Below, piece by piece: positions 53,918 to 64,000 of a stretch of DNA of 64,000 nt (its first letter is position 1; each line of letters starts with the position of its first letter). A program made the translations under genes and the position numbers. This DNA is from Flavobacterium galactosidilyticum (GTDB lineage: Bacteria; Bacteroidota; Bacteroidia; Flavobacteriales; Flavobacteriaceae): NCBI RefSeq assembly GCF_020911945.1, contig NZ_CP087135.1, forward strand, positions 248,001-312,000, given 5' to 3'. Under the pieces are notes generated by a model. The model was given only the letters and a program-made list of their open reading frames with translations. It searched no databases and was not told the DNA's origin.

Positions 53918-54322
53918 AAAAGCAAAAGTAATCAATTTGCAAATTAGATATTTTGAAAATTTAAAGAATATTTATATGCTTGTATACTGACAAAAAATGA
54001 TACTGTTCACAGTTTTTGTCATTTTAAAAACACACTAAATGAGGAATTTTGAAATGTAGTTTAGCTTTGAAAACATGAGTTTGCAAGAGGTATTTATAGT
54101 AAAATCGATTTGAAGAATGTTGAAAATTGAATCTATACCTAATTGATTATTCTAAAGCGAATGGGAGTTGTCATTGATTTATGACCCTTGCGAAAAAAAG
54201 TCATGAAGAAGTTGGAGCCATACTTTTAGCCAAGATTACAGCGGCATCCTTTTTCTTGTTCCGTTTGACAAAACGGAACAAGAAAAGATACAGCGGAAAG
54301 CTGAGAAAAGCTCCTAAAAAAT
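53918..54322. other. Gene-free stretch downstream of the CoA-binding gene
   Basis: The only structured element is the long hairpin element at 54227-54302. The other bases are AT-rich with no convincing frame or promoter pair. Confidence 0.6.
54227..54302. repeat. Hairpin element with conserved flanks (copy A)
   Basis: A perfect 16-bp stem (54251-54266 with 54271-54286, loop GACA) is framed by AGCGGCATCCTT on the left and AAGATACAGCGGAAAGC on the right. Copy B at 62111-62178 has nearly the same flanks but a different, still complementary stem. It lies just past the stop of the CoA-binding gene, so it may also act as its terminator. Confidence 0.75.
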
Positions 54323-54691
54323 TTAATATTGATTTGTAGTCAGCATTACCAAAGTGCAAGCTACTTCAACTTTAATGTCGTTTAGTTTCAATAATTGATA
54401 GAATTCTGGATTTTCAGTTCCAGGATTAAAAATTACTCGCTTTGGTTTTGCTTCTACTATATAATTATAGTAGTCACGCTGACGGGTAGGATTAAGATAC
54501 AAGGTAACGGTATCAATATTTTTAAGTGGAATCGCTTTAGTTTGAATTTTCACACCCGCAACTTCACCTGCATTTTGACCTAGCGCAAGCACTGAATGTC
54601 CTTTATCTACTAGCATAGTCACTGCTTTGAATGCGTATCTGTCTGGCTTTGTTGTAGCGCCAAGAACCAAGGTTTTTTTACTCTTTATCAT
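54323..54691 (-). CDS. CoA-binding domain protein (YccU-like)
   Basis: This 122-residue single Rossmann-like domain matches the CoA_binding_2 family: KTLVLGATTKPDRYAFKAVTMLVDKGHSVLALGQNAGEVAGVKI, IDTVTLYLNPTRQRDYYNYIVEAKPKRVIFNPGTENPEF, ending VEVACTLVML. The length is normal and the physiological role is unknown. It is divergent from the marC-family gene, with a good promoter in between. Confidence 0.88.
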   Translation of the reverse strand: MIKSKKTLVLGATTKPDRYAFKAVTMLVDKGHSVLALGQNAGEVAGVKIQTKAIPLKNIDTVTLYLNPTRQRDYYNYIVEAKPKRVIFNPGTENPEFYQLLKLNDIKVEVACTLVMLTTNQY

Positions 54692-54710
54692 TTTCTGTAA
54701 TTGTATTCAG

Positions 54711-54744
54711 CAAAAGTAATCAAAAAGGATTGTTCGTTTCCCAA
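54711..54744 (-). promoter_or_regulatory. Promoter of the CoA-binding gene
   Basis: On the minus strand, TTG (54742-54744) and TACTTTTG (54711-54718) are 23 bases apart, within the 17-23 range of the Bacteroidota consensus. Confidence 0.5.
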
Positions 54745-54807
54745 TTTTAAGTTTTAGTTGCAAAATCAATAAAAACAATAGCTTAACATTAAAACATAAA
54801 AAAAGAG

Positions 54808-54815
54808 TATTTTTG
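54808..54815 (+). promoter_or_regulatory. -7 element before the marC-family gene
   Basis: TATTTTTG fits TAnnTTTG and lies 18 bases before the ATG at 54834. No clear TTG partner is seen. Confidence 0.4.
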
Positions 54816-54833
54816 CGCTGTTAAAAACATATC

Positions 54834-55460
54834 ATGGATTTATTTACTTACCTATTTGTCGCTCTTTTCTCCGTATTAAACCCAATCGGTACGGTTCCTA
54901 TTTTTGTAGGGTTAACTCAACACGACACAAAAAAGGAGCGTTCTAGAATTTCCTTATGGACGGCTATCAATGTTTTTATCATTTTGATTGTTTCCTTTTT
55001 TATTGGACAATATGTTTTGATTTTCTTTGGCATCAGTATTGACGCTTTGCGAATTGCCGGAGGAATTATAATTGTGAATTCGGGATTTTCATTACTTTCT
55101 GGAAAGTTTAATAAAAAGAGAGGTATTAGCAAAAAAGCGGAAACAGACGCACAAAAACGAAACGACATTGCCTTAACACCTCTGGCAATTCCTATGCTTG
55201 CTGGCCCTGGTTCAATTTCCTTACTTATTGCATTTTACCAAGAACACAATTCTACACAAGAAATAATCCTTTCTACACTAGCGATTCTTGCTATTGCTGT
55301 TACTATTTTTGTAATATTAAGAAGTGCTCATTATTTAGCTAAAATCCTTGGTGCTTCGGGGATTGTTGCTATCTCAAGAATAGTTGGCTTTATAGTAATC
55401 GCAATAGGAATACAATATATTGTAAGCGCGATTATCAATATTATAAAAACTAATTTGTAA
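54834..55460 (+). CDS. MarC-family integral membrane protein
   Basis: This 208-residue protein has six predicted transmembrane segments and the MarC/UPF0056 signatures: FSVLNPIGTVPIFVGLT near the N-terminus, IAGGIIIVNSGFSLLSG, then LTPLAIPMLAGPGSISLLIAF and a final RIVGFIVIAIGIQYIVSAI. The substrate of this family is unknown. It is one of the few plus-strand genes in the right half of the window. Confidence 0.93.
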   Translation: MDLFTYLFVALFSVLNPIGTVPIFVGLTQHDTKKERSRISLWTAINVFIILIVSFFIGQYVLIFFGISIDALRIAGGIIIVNSGFSLLSGKFNKKRGISKKAETDAQKRNDIALTPLAIPMLAGPGSISLLIAFYQEHNSTQEIILSTLAILAIAVTIFVILRSAHYLAKILGASGIVAISRIVGFIVIAIGIQYIVSAIINIIKTNL

Positions 55461-55540
55461 CAAACTAGTGCGGACCGAACTTTTCTAAGTTTGCTATTTA
55501 AGACTGATAGTCTATAAAGAGTACATTTTAAAAAAAATCA

Positions 55541-55612
55541 AAAATTAGCCACAGATTAAATTGACTTAGACAGACTTAATCCTTCTAATCATACAAATCT
55601 GTGGCTAAAAAT
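55541..55612. repeat. Long inverted repeat (CCACAGATT type)
   Basis: TTAGCCACAGATT (55545-55557) is perfectly complementary to 55596-55608, with a 38-base spacer. It lies between the convergent marC-family and ctlX genes and may end both transcripts. The related imperfect inverted repeat at 14115-14235 shares the CCACAGATT core. Confidence 0.65.
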
Positions 55613-55709
55613 TTTAAAAGCTAAGGCAATTTTCGCTAAATGTGCAAAACTCCATTTGGAATAAAAAAATGCGCTGAAAAGAATTAAAAGCCATCATAGC
55701 GCTGAAAAG

Positions 55710-56645
55710 TTAGTTTGTTGGCAAGAAAACTTCCGCCATCATACATCTTGCACTTCCACCACCGCAAGCCTCTATGGTATCAAAACTTGAACTCAGTATT
55801 TCAGCATGTTTTTCTAATTGCTGAATTTGTGCAGGAGTCAAACATTGATGCGCAGCGGCACTCATAACTAAATATCTTTTATCATTAGCCCCTCGCACTT
55901 CTAGCATGTTTCCAGCAAAAGTGTTTACTTGAGCTTCAGTGATCAAAATGATTTCTTTATTATTTTCTTTCAGATTATCAAGAACCATTTTACGCTCTTT
56001 CTTGTCATCAATACATTCCGCACAAATTACCGCAAAAGTTTCACCTAAGCACATCATTACATTAGTGTGGTAAATCAGTTTTCGTTCCCCATCAACAGTT
56101 TGAAAAGCTTCAAAAATAACTGGAGCATAATCAAAATCCTCACAGAATTCGATAAACAATTCTTCATCAGCTCTAGGAGACAAAGCACAATAGGCTTTAT
56201 TGTTTTCTCTATCTAAAAGCAAGCTTCCTGTTCCTTCTAGATAAAAACCATCTTCCTCAGCCGAAGTATAGTCTACGATATTATTGATTACAAAACCTTT
56301 GTCTTCCAATATATCTAATATTTCTTCACGGCGCTCTGCACGGCGATTTTCAGCAAACATGGGATACATTGCTACATCTCCATTTTCATGAAAAGAAATC
56401 CAGTTATTTGGAAAAATACTATCTGGCGTATCTGGATCTAAAGTATCATCAACCACAGTTACATCAACACCAACTGCACGTAATTTTTCGACAAAAGTGT
56501 CAAACTCTTGTTGTGCTTTAGCATTTACAGTCGCTGGCAAAAGTCCATCTAATACTTTTTGATAATAATTATTCACTGCGGTTTGCTCATTCATTCGAAA
56601 CGCTACAGGGCGAATCATTACTATAGAATTTGTTGTTTGTTTCAT
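55710..56645 (-). CDS. ctlX: Citrulline utilization hydrolase, CtlX type
   Basis: This 311-residue amidinotransferase-superfamily protein has the pentein-fold blocks DTPDSIFPNNWISFHENGDVAMYPM, EEDGFYLEGTGSLLLDRENNKAYCALSPRAD, YHTNVMMCLG (His) and the C-terminal catalytic cysteine in ACGGGSARCMMAEVF. These match CtlX and related arginine/citrulline hydrolases. It lies 75 bases after another pentein-fold enzyme gene, pointing to a small arginine-metabolism unit. Confidence 0.9.
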   Translation of the reverse strand: MKQTTNSIVMIRPVAFRMNEQTAVNNYYQKVLDGLLPATVNAKAQQEFDTFVEKLRAVGVDVTVVDDTLDPDTPDSIFPNNWISFHENGDVAMYPMFAENRRAERREEILDILEDKGFVINNIVDYTSAEEDGFYLEGTGSLLLDRENNKAYCALSPRADEELFIEFCEDFDYAPVIFEAFQTVDGERKLIYHTNVMMCLGETFAVICAECIDDKKERKMVLDNLKENNKEIILITEAQVNTFAGNMLEVRGANDKRYLVMSAAAHQCLTPAQIQQLEKHAEILSSSFDTIEACGGGSARCMMAEVFLPTN

Positions 56646-56653
56646 ATCTTTTT

Positions 56654-56701
56654 AGTTTAATGTTTAATAATTTAAAGTTTACTATTGAACAACATTAAAC
56701 T
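56654..56701. repeat. Inverted repeat between ctlX and the arginine-deiminase-like gene
   Basis: AGTTTAATGTT (56654-56664) pairs perfectly with 56691-56701. It may form a stem in the intergenic message; no strong U-run follows. Confidence 0.4.
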
Positions 56702-56720
56702 TTAAACCGTAAACAAATAT

Positions 56721-57635
56721 TTATTCTCTAATTAAAGGCAAAGTAGAACAGCGCAATAATCCTTCTTGCTTTGCAATTTCTGCATAAGGAATTTCTTCAA
56801 CTACAAAACCGTTTGAGCGCAACCAATTATTCAATCGGGTGAAATTTCTCTCTGAAACTACAACATTCGTGTCAATAGAAAAAACATTAGAATTCATATT
56901 ATACATTTCCTCTCGTGTAATGTGAAACAAATTCTTTTCGCCAAATAGTTTCACTAGAAATAAATAATCAGCCTCTTGGCGGAAACCATTTTTGTAAATA
57001 ATTCCTTTGTTCGTCCCAACTGGTTGAAAACAACAGTCCAAATGCAAAGCATTATCACGAGCTTCACTTTTAGATTTAATCAAATCAAATTCTTTGATAA
57101 TTTTATTCGGAAATAAGTCTTTAATATATTGAACTCCTTCCTTATTTGTTCGAGCCGTGATGAAATCTTTGTAATCACTGCCTTTGTACGTACCAATGAA
57201 AATATATTCATTCCACAACATTACATCGCCACCTTCAATATGGGCTTCCTCTGGTGGTCTAACTACTTTATCAGGATTAATTTGGTCAATAATATATTGA
57301 ATCGCTTCTAGCTCTCGCTCTCGCTCCGGTAAAATATTTGATTTTATAAAAACATCGTTAATAACAAATCCGATATCTCTTGAAAAGATTTGATTGTAGT
57401 TCTCAATCATTTCTGGACGAAAAACGGTAACATTATATTTTTGTAGTACCGTACTAAAAGCTTCCATTTCATTTACCATATCTTTCTCAAGCGGGTAAGT
57501 GCCGGCTAAAATATGCTCTAATGATTTTGGGTCGTATGCCTCTTCAACCTTTGGAGTAGGTCCATTATGTACCGCTGAACCTAAAACTACAGTTTTCAGT
57601 CTGGAAGTTTCATTATTTATATTTAACTGTAACAT
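56721..57635 (-). CDS. Arginine deiminase/DDAH-like amidinohydrolase
   Basis: This 304-residue pentein-fold protein has FSRDIGFVINDVFIKSNI, EEAHIEGGDVMLWNEYIFIGTYKGSD (acidic active-site residues), the histidine in ALHLDCCFQPVG, and the C-terminal cysteine in GLLRCSTLPLIRE. These support hydrolysis of an arginine-like guanidino substrate, releasing citrulline or a relative. It is shorter than classical arginine deiminase (about 400), nearer to dimethylarginine hydrolases. Its neighbour ctlX fits a two-step pathway. Confidence 0.85.
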   Translation of the reverse strand: MLQLNINNETSRLKTVVLGSAVHNGPTPKVEEAYDPKSLEHILAGTYPLEKDMVNEMEAFSTVLQKYNVTVFRPEMIENYNQIFSRDIGFVINDVFIKSNILPERERELEAIQYIIDQINPDKVVRPPEEAHIEGGDVMLWNEYIFIGTYKGSDYKDFITARTNKEGVQYIKDLFPNKIIKEFDLIKSKSEARDNALHLDCCFQPVGTNKGIIYKNGFRQEADYLFLVKLFGEKNLFHITREEMYNMNSNVFSIDTNVVVSERNFTRLNNWLRSNGFVVEEIPYAEIAKQEGLLRCSTLPLIRE

Positions 57636-57658
57636 CTTTATACCACTTTTAGCAAATA

Positions 57659-57692
57659 TAAAAAAAGCTCCACAATTTTGTGAAGCTTTTGA
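57659..57692 (-). terminator. Terminator after gltA
   Basis: AAAAGCT-CACAA and TTGTG-AGCTTTT arms with one internal mismatch form a stem just beyond the gltA stop, followed on the minus strand by a T-run. Confidence 0.75.
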
Positions 57693-57700
57693 AATTGTAT

Positions 57701-58984
57701 TTATCTTTTATCTGAGGGTGTAAAATCGCGTAGCGGATGTCCTGTGTAAATTTGTCTAGGTCTTCCTATCGGTTCTTTATTTTCACGCATTTCTTTCCAT
57801 TGTGCGATCCAACCTGGTAAACGTCCAATTGCAAACATCACTGTAAACATATCAGTAGGGATTCCTAATGCTCTGTAAATAATTCCAGAATAGAAATCTA
57901 CGTTTGGATATAATTTTCTAGAAACAAAATACTCATCTACAAGTGCTGATGCCTCTAATTTCTTAGCAATAGCAAGAATTGGATCATCTACTCCTAAAGT
58001 TGATAATACTTCGTCAGCTGCTTTTTTGATAATTTTGGCTCTTGGATCGAAGTTTTTATAGACTCTATGACCAAATCCCATCAAACGGAATGGATCATTT
58101 TTATCTTTGGCTTTAGCCAAATATTTATCTGCATCACCACCAGTTCTGTGAATTTCTTCTAACATTTCAAGCACTGCTTGGTTAGCGCCTCCATGTAAAG
58201 GTCCCCAAAGTGCTGAAACACCAGCTGAAATTGAAGCAAATAAACCTGCATGTGAGGAACCTACCATTCTAACAGTTGATGTAGAACAGTTTTGCTCGTG
58301 ATCAGCATGTAGAATAAATAATTTATCTAAAGCATCTACAACAATTGGGTTTGGTTTGTAAGGTTCGTTAGGCAATTCAAACATTAATCGCATAAAATTC
58401 TCTACATATCCTTTTGTATTATCATAATAATTTAGAGGATAACCCATGCTTTTTCTGTACGTCCATGTTGCAATAACTAAGAATTTAGCCATTGTTTTAC
58501 AAACAGCTTCGTACATTTCTTTTTCATTATCAACATTAACTGATTTTGGATTAAAAGCAGTCAATGCACTTGTCAACGCAGCTAACACACCCATTGGATG
58601 AGCTGTTTTTGGAAAACCATCAATGATGCTCTTCATTTCTTCATTGACTAAAGTATATCTTCTGATATCTTTTTCAAATTGTTCTAATTGAACTGCTGTT
58701 GGTAACTCTCCAAAAATAACTAAATAAGCAACTTCAAGAAAATGGCCTTTTCCAGCTAAATCTTCAATTGAATAACCTCTGTAACGTAGAATTCCAAGTT
58801 CACCATCTAAGAAAGTGATTTTACTAGTACATGAACCTGAATTTTTGTAACCTGGATCGAGTGTTATCATTCCTGATAAATCTCGTAATTTACTAATGTC
58901 GATACCAATCTCGTTTTCACTGCCTTCTACAATAGGTAGTTCAAATTTCTCACTATCAACCTCTAATATTGCTGTTTTCGACAT
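57701..58984 (-). CDS. gltA: Citrate synthase
   Basis: This 427-residue enzyme condenses oxaloacetate and acetyl-CoA. It has the standard type II hexameric layout: DPGYKNSGSCTSKITFLDGELGILRYRGYSIEDLA, the histidines in ILHADHEQNCSTSTVRMVGSSHA and GPLHGGANQAVLEML, and MGFGHRVYKNFDPRAKI. A C-terminal RPRQIYTGH motif ends the protein. A -7 element lies 38 bases upstream. Confidence 0.97.
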   Translation of the reverse strand: MSKTAILEVDSEKFELPIVEGSENEIGIDISKLRDLSGMITLDPGYKNSGSCTSKITFLDGELGILRYRGYSIEDLAGKGHFLEVAYLVIFGELPTAVQLEQFEKDIRRYTLVNEEMKSIIDGFPKTAHPMGVLAALTSALTAFNPKSVNVDNEKEMYEAVCKTMAKFLVIATWTYRKSMGYPLNYYDNTKGYVENFMRLMFELPNEPYKPNPIVVDALDKLFILHADHEQNCSTSTVRMVGSSHAGLFASISAGVSALWGPLHGGANQAVLEMLEEIHRTGGDADKYLAKAKDKNDPFRLMGFGHRVYKNFDPRAKIIKKAADEVLSTLGVDDPILAIAKKLEASALVDEYFVSRKLYPNVDFYSGIIYRALGIPTDMFTVMFAIGRLPGWIAQWKEMRENKEPIGRPRQIYTGHPLRDFTPSDKR

Positions 58985-59021
58985 AATATATTTGAAATAA
59001 CTTTTAAAAATAATAATTTAC

Positions 59022-59029
59022 CAAATCTA
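59022..59029 (-). promoter_or_regulatory. -7 element before gltA
   Basis: TAGATTTG on the minus strand fits TAnnTTTG and lies about 38 bases before the gltA start. No TTG is found at the usual distance. Confidence 0.45.
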
Positions 59030-59083
59030 GGGAATTTAGCATTAAATAAAAAGAGAATAACACAATGAATATGTTAAATATAA

Positions 59084-59118
59084 CAAAAAAACTGCTCCTT
59101 TTTGAGGAACAGTTTTTT
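59084..59118 (-). terminator. Terminator after eno
   Basis: Arms AAAAAACTGCTCCT and AGGAACAGTTTTTT (one mismatch) form a stem with a short T-loop, followed on the minus strand by a T-run, 25 bases past the enolase stop. Confidence 0.85.
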
Positions 59119-59142
59119 TATGATAAAAATTATATCGAAAAA

Positions 59143-60447
<1,305 letters not shown>

Positions 60448-60461
60448 TTAAATTTAAAATA

Positions 60462-60469
60462 CAAATATA
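60462..60469 (-). promoter_or_regulatory. -7 element before eno
   Basis: TATATTTG on the minus strand fits TAnnTTTG, about 27 bases before the eno ATG. The nearest TTG is 29 bases further, outside the usual spacing. Confidence 0.45.
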
Positions 60470-60762
60470 TCCTATCTTTTTGAATCATAATATGAAAACA
60501 ATGAATCTTATTAACGAAAACGATGTAATTCTTTTTTAAAAACCCGAGGCAACCGTTTGTCCAGAAAACGACAATAATTATAGCTAACACAAATAGAAAT
60601 TATAATCCTGATATAATAATTAGGGCTAATATCAAAATTATAGATAGCCATTAAGAACATTAAATCACGTTATGTAAAAATCACACCAAATACTTTAGTC
60701 GAGATGCAGAATATAATTACTTAGGCCTCGCACTCTTAATAACATATTTAATCAATGATCAT

Positions 60763-60800
60763 AAAAAAAGGGATTGACTTTTTTACAAAAGCCAATCCCT
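60763..60800 (-). terminator. Terminator after carA
   Basis: A stem of AGGGATTG-CTTTT with AAAAG-CAATCCCT (one mismatch) is followed on the minus strand by a run of T. It is located about 38 bases past the carA stop. Confidence 0.87.
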
Positions 60801-60837
60801 AAATACTATAAATTCTGCACCTGAAAGCAGACCAAAA

Positions 60838-61938
60838 TTATCGCTTAATATTTTCAATAAATTGATCGAATAAATAAGAAGAATCGTGTGGACCGGGACT
60901 CGCCTCAGGATGATATTGAACAGAGAAGCAATTTTTATTTTTCATGCGCATTCCAGCAACAGTTCCGTCATTAAGATGAAGATGTGTAATTTCTAGATCA
61001 GCATTAGCTTCTAGTTCTTCTTTGTTGACAGCAAAACCGTGATTTTGAGAAGTAACTTCACCTTTACCATTAATTATGTTTTTTACAGGGTGATTGATTC
61101 CTCTATGACCGTTGAACATTTTATAAGTCGAAATACCGTTAGCCAAACCAATCACTTGGTGCCCAAGACAGATTCCGAATAAAGGTTTGTCATTTTCCAA
61201 TATCTCTTTAGCAACTTGAATAGCACCAGATAGTGGTTCTGGATCTCCAGGACCATTCGATAAAAAGAAACCATCAGGATTAAAAGAGGCTAGATCTTGA
61301 TACGTAGCATCGTACGGAAATACCTTGATATAACAATCTCTTTTAGCTAAATTACGTAATATGTTAGTCTTTATTCCTAAATCAAGTGCAGCTATTTTGT
61401 ATGTAGCATTCTCATCTCCGTAAAAGTATGCCTCTTTAGTAGAAACTTTAGAAGCCAGTTCTAAACCTTTCATGTCCGGAACATTAGCTAAAGCGATTTT
61501 CAAATTCTCAACAGAAGTACCATCTGTGCAAATTACTGCATTCATAGCTCCGTTATCACGAATATAACTAACCAATGCTCTTGTATCTACATCAGAGATA
61601 CAAATAAGATTTTGCTTTACAAAATAATCTTCTAAACTTCCAGAAGCATCTTCACGAGAATAATTAAAGCTGAAATTCTTACAAACTAATCCAGCAATTT
61701 TGATGCTTTGTGATTCTACTTCCGAATCATTTACACCATAATTTCCGATATGTGCATTAGTAGCTACCATTAACTGCCCAAAATACGAAGGGTCAGTAAA
61801 AATTTCTTGGTAACCGGTCATTCCTGTATTAAAACAAACTTCTCCAAAAGTAGTTCCACTGATACCAATAGATTTCCCGTGAAAAATAGTTCCATCACTT
61901 AGTAAAAGTATAGCGCTTTGTCTTGTTGTGTATTTCAT
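60838..61938 (-). CDS. carA: Carbamoyl-phosphate synthase small subunit
   Basis: This 366-residue glutaminase subunit supplies ammonia to CarB for arginine and pyrimidine synthesis. It has LLLSDGTIFHGKSIGISGTTFGEVCFNTGMTGYQE at the start and the triad-type glutaminase domain at the C-terminus: nucleophile cysteine in FGICLGHQVIG, and the histidine and glutamate in QYHPEASPGPHDS. Length is normal. A consensus promoter lies upstream at 62011-62041. Confidence 0.97.
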   Translation of the reverse strand: MKYTTRQSAILLLSDGTIFHGKSIGISGTTFGEVCFNTGMTGYQEIFTDPSYFGQLMVATNAHIGNYGVNDSEVESQSIKIAGLVCKNFSFNYSREDASGSLEDYFVKQNLICISDVDTRALVSYIRDNGAMNAVICTDGTSVENLKIALANVPDMKGLELASKVSTKEAYFYGDENATYKIAALDLGIKTNILRNLAKRDCYIKVFPYDATYQDLASFNPDGFFLSNGPGDPEPLSGAIQVAKEILENDKPLFGICLGHQVIGLANGISTYKMFNGHRGINHPVKNIINGKGEVTSQNHGFAVNKEELEANADLEITHLHLNDGTVAGMRMKNKNCFSVQYHPEASPGPHDSSYLFDQFIENIKR

Positions 61939-62010
61939 TAGTTGATTTCTAAATGTTGTAATGTGTTATAGAACTCGCATAGCGCGTTTCACTTGTAGTT
62001 AATTATTGTG

Positions 62011-62041
62011 CAAATTTAATTTATTAAAATAGCCAAAACAA
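62011..62041 (-). promoter_or_regulatory. Consensus Bacteroidota promoter of carA
   Basis: On the minus strand, TTG (62039-62041) is followed after 20 bases by TAAATTTG (62011-62018). This fits the TTG-N17-23-TAnnTTTG consensus. Confidence 0.65.
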
Positions 62042-62110
62042 AAAATTTAAAGAAATATATGATTTTAAACTTTCTTTATAAAAGTTGTTAGAAAGTAAAC
62101 ATTCCTAACA

Positions 62111-62178
62111 TAGCCCTGATGGAAGCGGCATCCTTATTGCCCAGAGTTTGGGCAAGAAGATATAGCGAACAGCAGGAC
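62111..62178. repeat. Hairpin element with conserved flanks (copy B)
   Basis: A 7-bp stem, TTGCCCA (62137-62143) with TGGGCAA (62149-62155), sits between AGCGGCATCCTT and AAGATATAGCGAACAGC. Flanks are nearly the same as in copy A (54227-54302), while the stem sequence is different but still pairs. Confidence 0.75.
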
Positions 62179-62217
62179 AAACCATGTTCTGAAATTTAGG
62201 CTTCTTCTAAAAAAAAT

Positions 62218-62253
62218 CAAAAAAAAAGGATAAACTATAAATAGCTTATCCTT
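62218..62253 (-). terminator. Terminator after rplQ
   Basis: Arms AAGGATAA (62226-62233) and TTATCCTT (62246-62253) with an inner CTAT/ATAG pair form a hairpin, followed on the minus strand by T-runs. It ends the ribosomal protein operon. Confidence 0.85.
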
Positions 62254-62281
62254 AATTTTTATTGAATGATTATCTTCATAA

Positions 62282-62770
62282 TTATTCAGCAGCGTCAGTA
62301 GTAGTTTCTGTTTCAGCAGCTGCAGCTTCGGTAGCTTCATCTGCCTTCTTAGTTTTAGCACCACGACGGCTTTTTGCTTTTTTAACTTCTTTTTTACCAC
62401 CATTGTAAAGTTCGTTAAAATCTACAAGTTCGATCATTGCCATATCAGCATTATCTCCTAAACGATTTCCAACTTTAATGATACGAGTGTATCCACCTGG
62501 ACGGTCACCCACTTTAGCAGCTACGTCTCTGAACAAGTCAGTTACCGCATATTTGCTACGTAAATAAGCAAAAACGATACGACGATTGTGAGTCGTATCA
62601 GATTTAGATTTTGTTATTAAAGGCTCAACAAATTGTTTAAGCGCTTTCGCTTTAGCAACAGTAGTGTTAATACGTTTGTGCTCGATAAGAGAACAAGCCA
62701 TATTAGCTAACATAGATTTTCTATGCGCTGTCTGTCTGCTTAAGTGGTTGAATTTTTTTCCGTGTCTCAT
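62282..62770 (-). CDS. rplQ: Ribosomal protein L17 (bL17)
   Basis: This 162-residue protein has a universal L17 core ([80 protein letters not shown]), then a C-terminal tail rich in Lys, Ala, Glu and Thr (about 40 residues), which is usual in Bacteroidota. It follows rpoA by 63 bases and ends the operon. Confidence 0.98.
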   Translation of the reverse strand: MRHGKKFNHLSRQTAHRKSMLANMACSLIEHKRINTTVAKAKALKQFVEPLITKSKSDTTHNRRIVFAYLRSKYAVTDLFRDVAAKVGDRPGGYTRIIKVGNRLGDNADMAMIELVDFNELYNGGKKEVKKAKSRRGAKTKKADEATEAAAAETETTTDAAE

Positions 62771-62833
62771 GACGTGTTTTTTTATACTTTCATCTTGATG
62801 CTATCCATTTTGGAGATCAAAATATGAAGTAAT

Positions 62834-63826
62834 TTATTCTTTATCTAATTTGTATTTGGCTAAGTCCATACCGAAGTTTAAATTTTTAACTGCAACAAGT
62901 TCATCAAGTTCAGTTAAAGATTTTTTACCAAAATTACGGAATTTCATTAGGTCATTTTTATTGAACGATACTAAATCACCAAGTGTATCAACTTCAGCCG
63001 CTTTCAAACAATTTAATGCTCTCACAGAAAGATCCATATCTACAAGCTTAGTTTTAAGCAATTGTCTCATATGTAATGATTCTTCATCATACGATTCTGT
63101 TTGTGCAATTTCGTCAGCCTCAAGTGTAATTCTTTCATCAGAGAACAACATGAAGTGGTGAATTAGAACTTTTGCAGCTTCAGTAAGAGCATCTTTTGGA
63201 TTGATAGAACCATCAGTTTTAATTTCAAAAACTAATTTTTCATAATCTGTTTTTTGCTCTACACGGAAGTTTTCAATAGCATATTTTACATTTTTTACCG
63301 GAGTAAAAATTGAATCAGTAAAAATAGTTCCAATTGCAGCATTCTGTTTTTTATTCTCCTCAGCAGGAACATATCCTCTACCTTTTTCGATTGTTAAATC
63401 GAAATTCAGTTTGATTTTACTATCTAAATTACAGATAACTAGTTCTGGATTCAGAACTTGGAAACCTGAAAGAAATTTTTGAAAATCACCAGCTGTTAAT
63501 TGATCTTTACCTGAAACAGAAATAGTAACTGCTTCATTATCTATATCTTCAATTTGACGTTTGAAACGTACTTGTTTTAGATTAAGAATGATTTCGGTAA
63601 CGTCTTCAACAACTCCTGGAATAGTAGAAAACTCATGATCTACACCTTCAATGCGAACAGATGTAATTGCATAACCTTCTAATGCTGAAAGCAAAACTCT
63701 TCTAAGTGCATTACCAACAGTCAATCCGTAACCAGGTTCTAAAGGTCTAAACTCAAATTTACCTTCAAAATCGGTTGAATCGATCATGATAACTTTATCG
63801 GGCTTCTGAAAATTAAATATTGCCAT
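62834..63826 (-). CDS. rpoA: RNA polymerase alpha subunit
   Basis: The 330-residue alpha subunit has an N-terminal dimerisation domain ([53 protein letters not shown]) and a C-terminal domain ([48 protein letters not shown], in similar wording) that contacts DNA and activators. It is placed between rpsD and rplQ, as in most bacteria. Confidence 0.98.
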   Translation of the reverse strand: MAIFNFQKPDKVIMIDSTDFEGKFEFRPLEPGYGLTVGNALRRVLLSALEGYAITSVRIEGVDHEFSTIPGVVEDVTEIILNLKQVRFKRQIEDIDNEAVTISVSGKDQLTAGDFQKFLSGFQVLNPELVICNLDSKIKLNFDLTIEKGRGYVPAEENKKQNAAIGTIFTDSIFTPVKNVKYAIENFRVEQKTDYEKLVFEIKTDGSINPKDALTEAAKVLIHHFMLFSDERITLEADEIAQTESYDEESLHMRQLLKTKLVDMDLSVRALNCLKAAEVDTLGDLVSFNKNDLMKFRNFGKKSLTELDELVAVKNLNFGMDLAKYKLDKE

Positions 63827-63847
63827 AAATTTCGACTAAGTCAATTA

Positions 63848-64000
63848 TTATTTGTTGTACAACTCTACGATTAATTGTTCTTTAATATTTTCTGGAATTT
63901 GAAGTCTAGCTGGTACAGAAACAAAAGTACCTTCTTTGACGTCATTGTTCCAAGTAATCCACTCATAAACATGACTTGAATTAGATAAAGAACGTTCGAT
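63848..64000 (-). CDS. rpsD: Ribosomal protein S4 (uS4), C-terminal part
   Basis: The last 50 codons and stop of S4 are visible on the minus strand: [20 protein letters not shown], then [20 protein letters not shown] and LIVELYNK. The gene continues beyond the window edge. It lies 21 bases upstream of rpoA in the same operon. Confidence 0.93.
   Translation of the reverse strand: MERSLSNSSHVYEWITWNNDVKEGTFVSVPARLQIPENIKEQLIVELYNK

Larger units (their letters stand above)
61939..62281. other. Intergenic region between rplQ and carA
   Basis: No gene is seen. In transcription order it holds the rplQ terminator (62218-62253), hairpin element copy B (62111-62178) and the carA promoter (62011-62041). 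Confidence 0.7.

Noticed and set aside
62134..62403. Minus-strand frame of 89 codons overlapping the rplQ end
   Set aside because: It covers the repetitive Lys/Ala-coding tail of rplQ in another frame and crosses the terminator, so it is a shadow.

Overview
The window is about 64 kb of an AT-rich chromosome from a member of the Bacteroidota, most likely a Flavobacterium or close relative. The evidence is a SusD-type lipoprotein, a DUF6520-type small secreted protein, a UpxY-type NusG paralogue, EpsG-type polymerases, TAnnTTTG-type -7 promoter elements, and the gene content rpsD-rpoA-rplQ-carA-eno-gltA-ctlX. No tRNA, rRNA, CRISPR array, transposase or integrase was seen.

Layout. (1) 1-6.0 kb: the end of a SusC/SusD-type uptake locus (SusD lipoprotein, S9-family peptidase) faces a MauE-type membrane protein and a four-cysteine DUF6520-type secreted protein, with a strong hairpin terminator between them. 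(2) 6.2-10.3 kb: a PAS-AraC regulator, a small STAS-like protein, and a long fusion of an alpha-oxoamine synthase-type PLP enzyme with a GNAT-type acyltransferase, preceded by helically phased direct repeats. (3) 10.3-11.3 kb: repeat-rich DNA with a small winged-helix protein. (4) 11.4-53.2 kb: a very large surface-polysaccharide locus, all on the minus strand. (5) 53.3-64 kb: housekeeping genes (recR, CoA-binding protein, marC family, ctlX, an arginine-deiminase-like enzyme, gltA, eno, carA, rplQ, rpoA, partial rpsD).

Read in the direction of transcription, the polysaccharide locus starts with wza and wzc (export lipoprotein and BY-kinase), ugd, and a UpxY-like antiterminator followed by a 466-bp leader. 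Precursor genes come next: manC-fcl-gmd for GDP-L-fucose and tviC/tviB-type enzymes for UDP-GalNAcA. They are followed by a second exporter pair (an 804-aa SLBB protein and a Wzz-like protein) separated by an array of about 195-bp repeats. The variable core then has EpsG and Wzy polymerases, a Wzx flippase, GT2 and GT4 glycosyltransferases, the UDP-L-FucNAc pathway (FnlA, a cupin, FnlB, FnlC), PglC/PglD/PglE-like genes, a second EpsG, an Amj-like flippase and rmlC.

The most striking part is a set of fatty-acid-like genes inside this glycan core: three KASIII (FabH-like) synthases with intact Cys-His-Asn triads, three dedicated acyl carrier proteins, two ketoreductase-like SDRs, an adenylate-forming ligase, a Rieske oxygenase and an AAC(3)-type N-acyltransferase. 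My inference is that these genes build short, possibly hydroxylated acyl groups on dedicated carriers and attach them to an amino sugar of the repeat unit. Single KASIII/ACP/reductase sets are known in flagellin-glycan (modified viosamine) islands. A set of three with a Rieske oxygenase is, as far as I know, not described.
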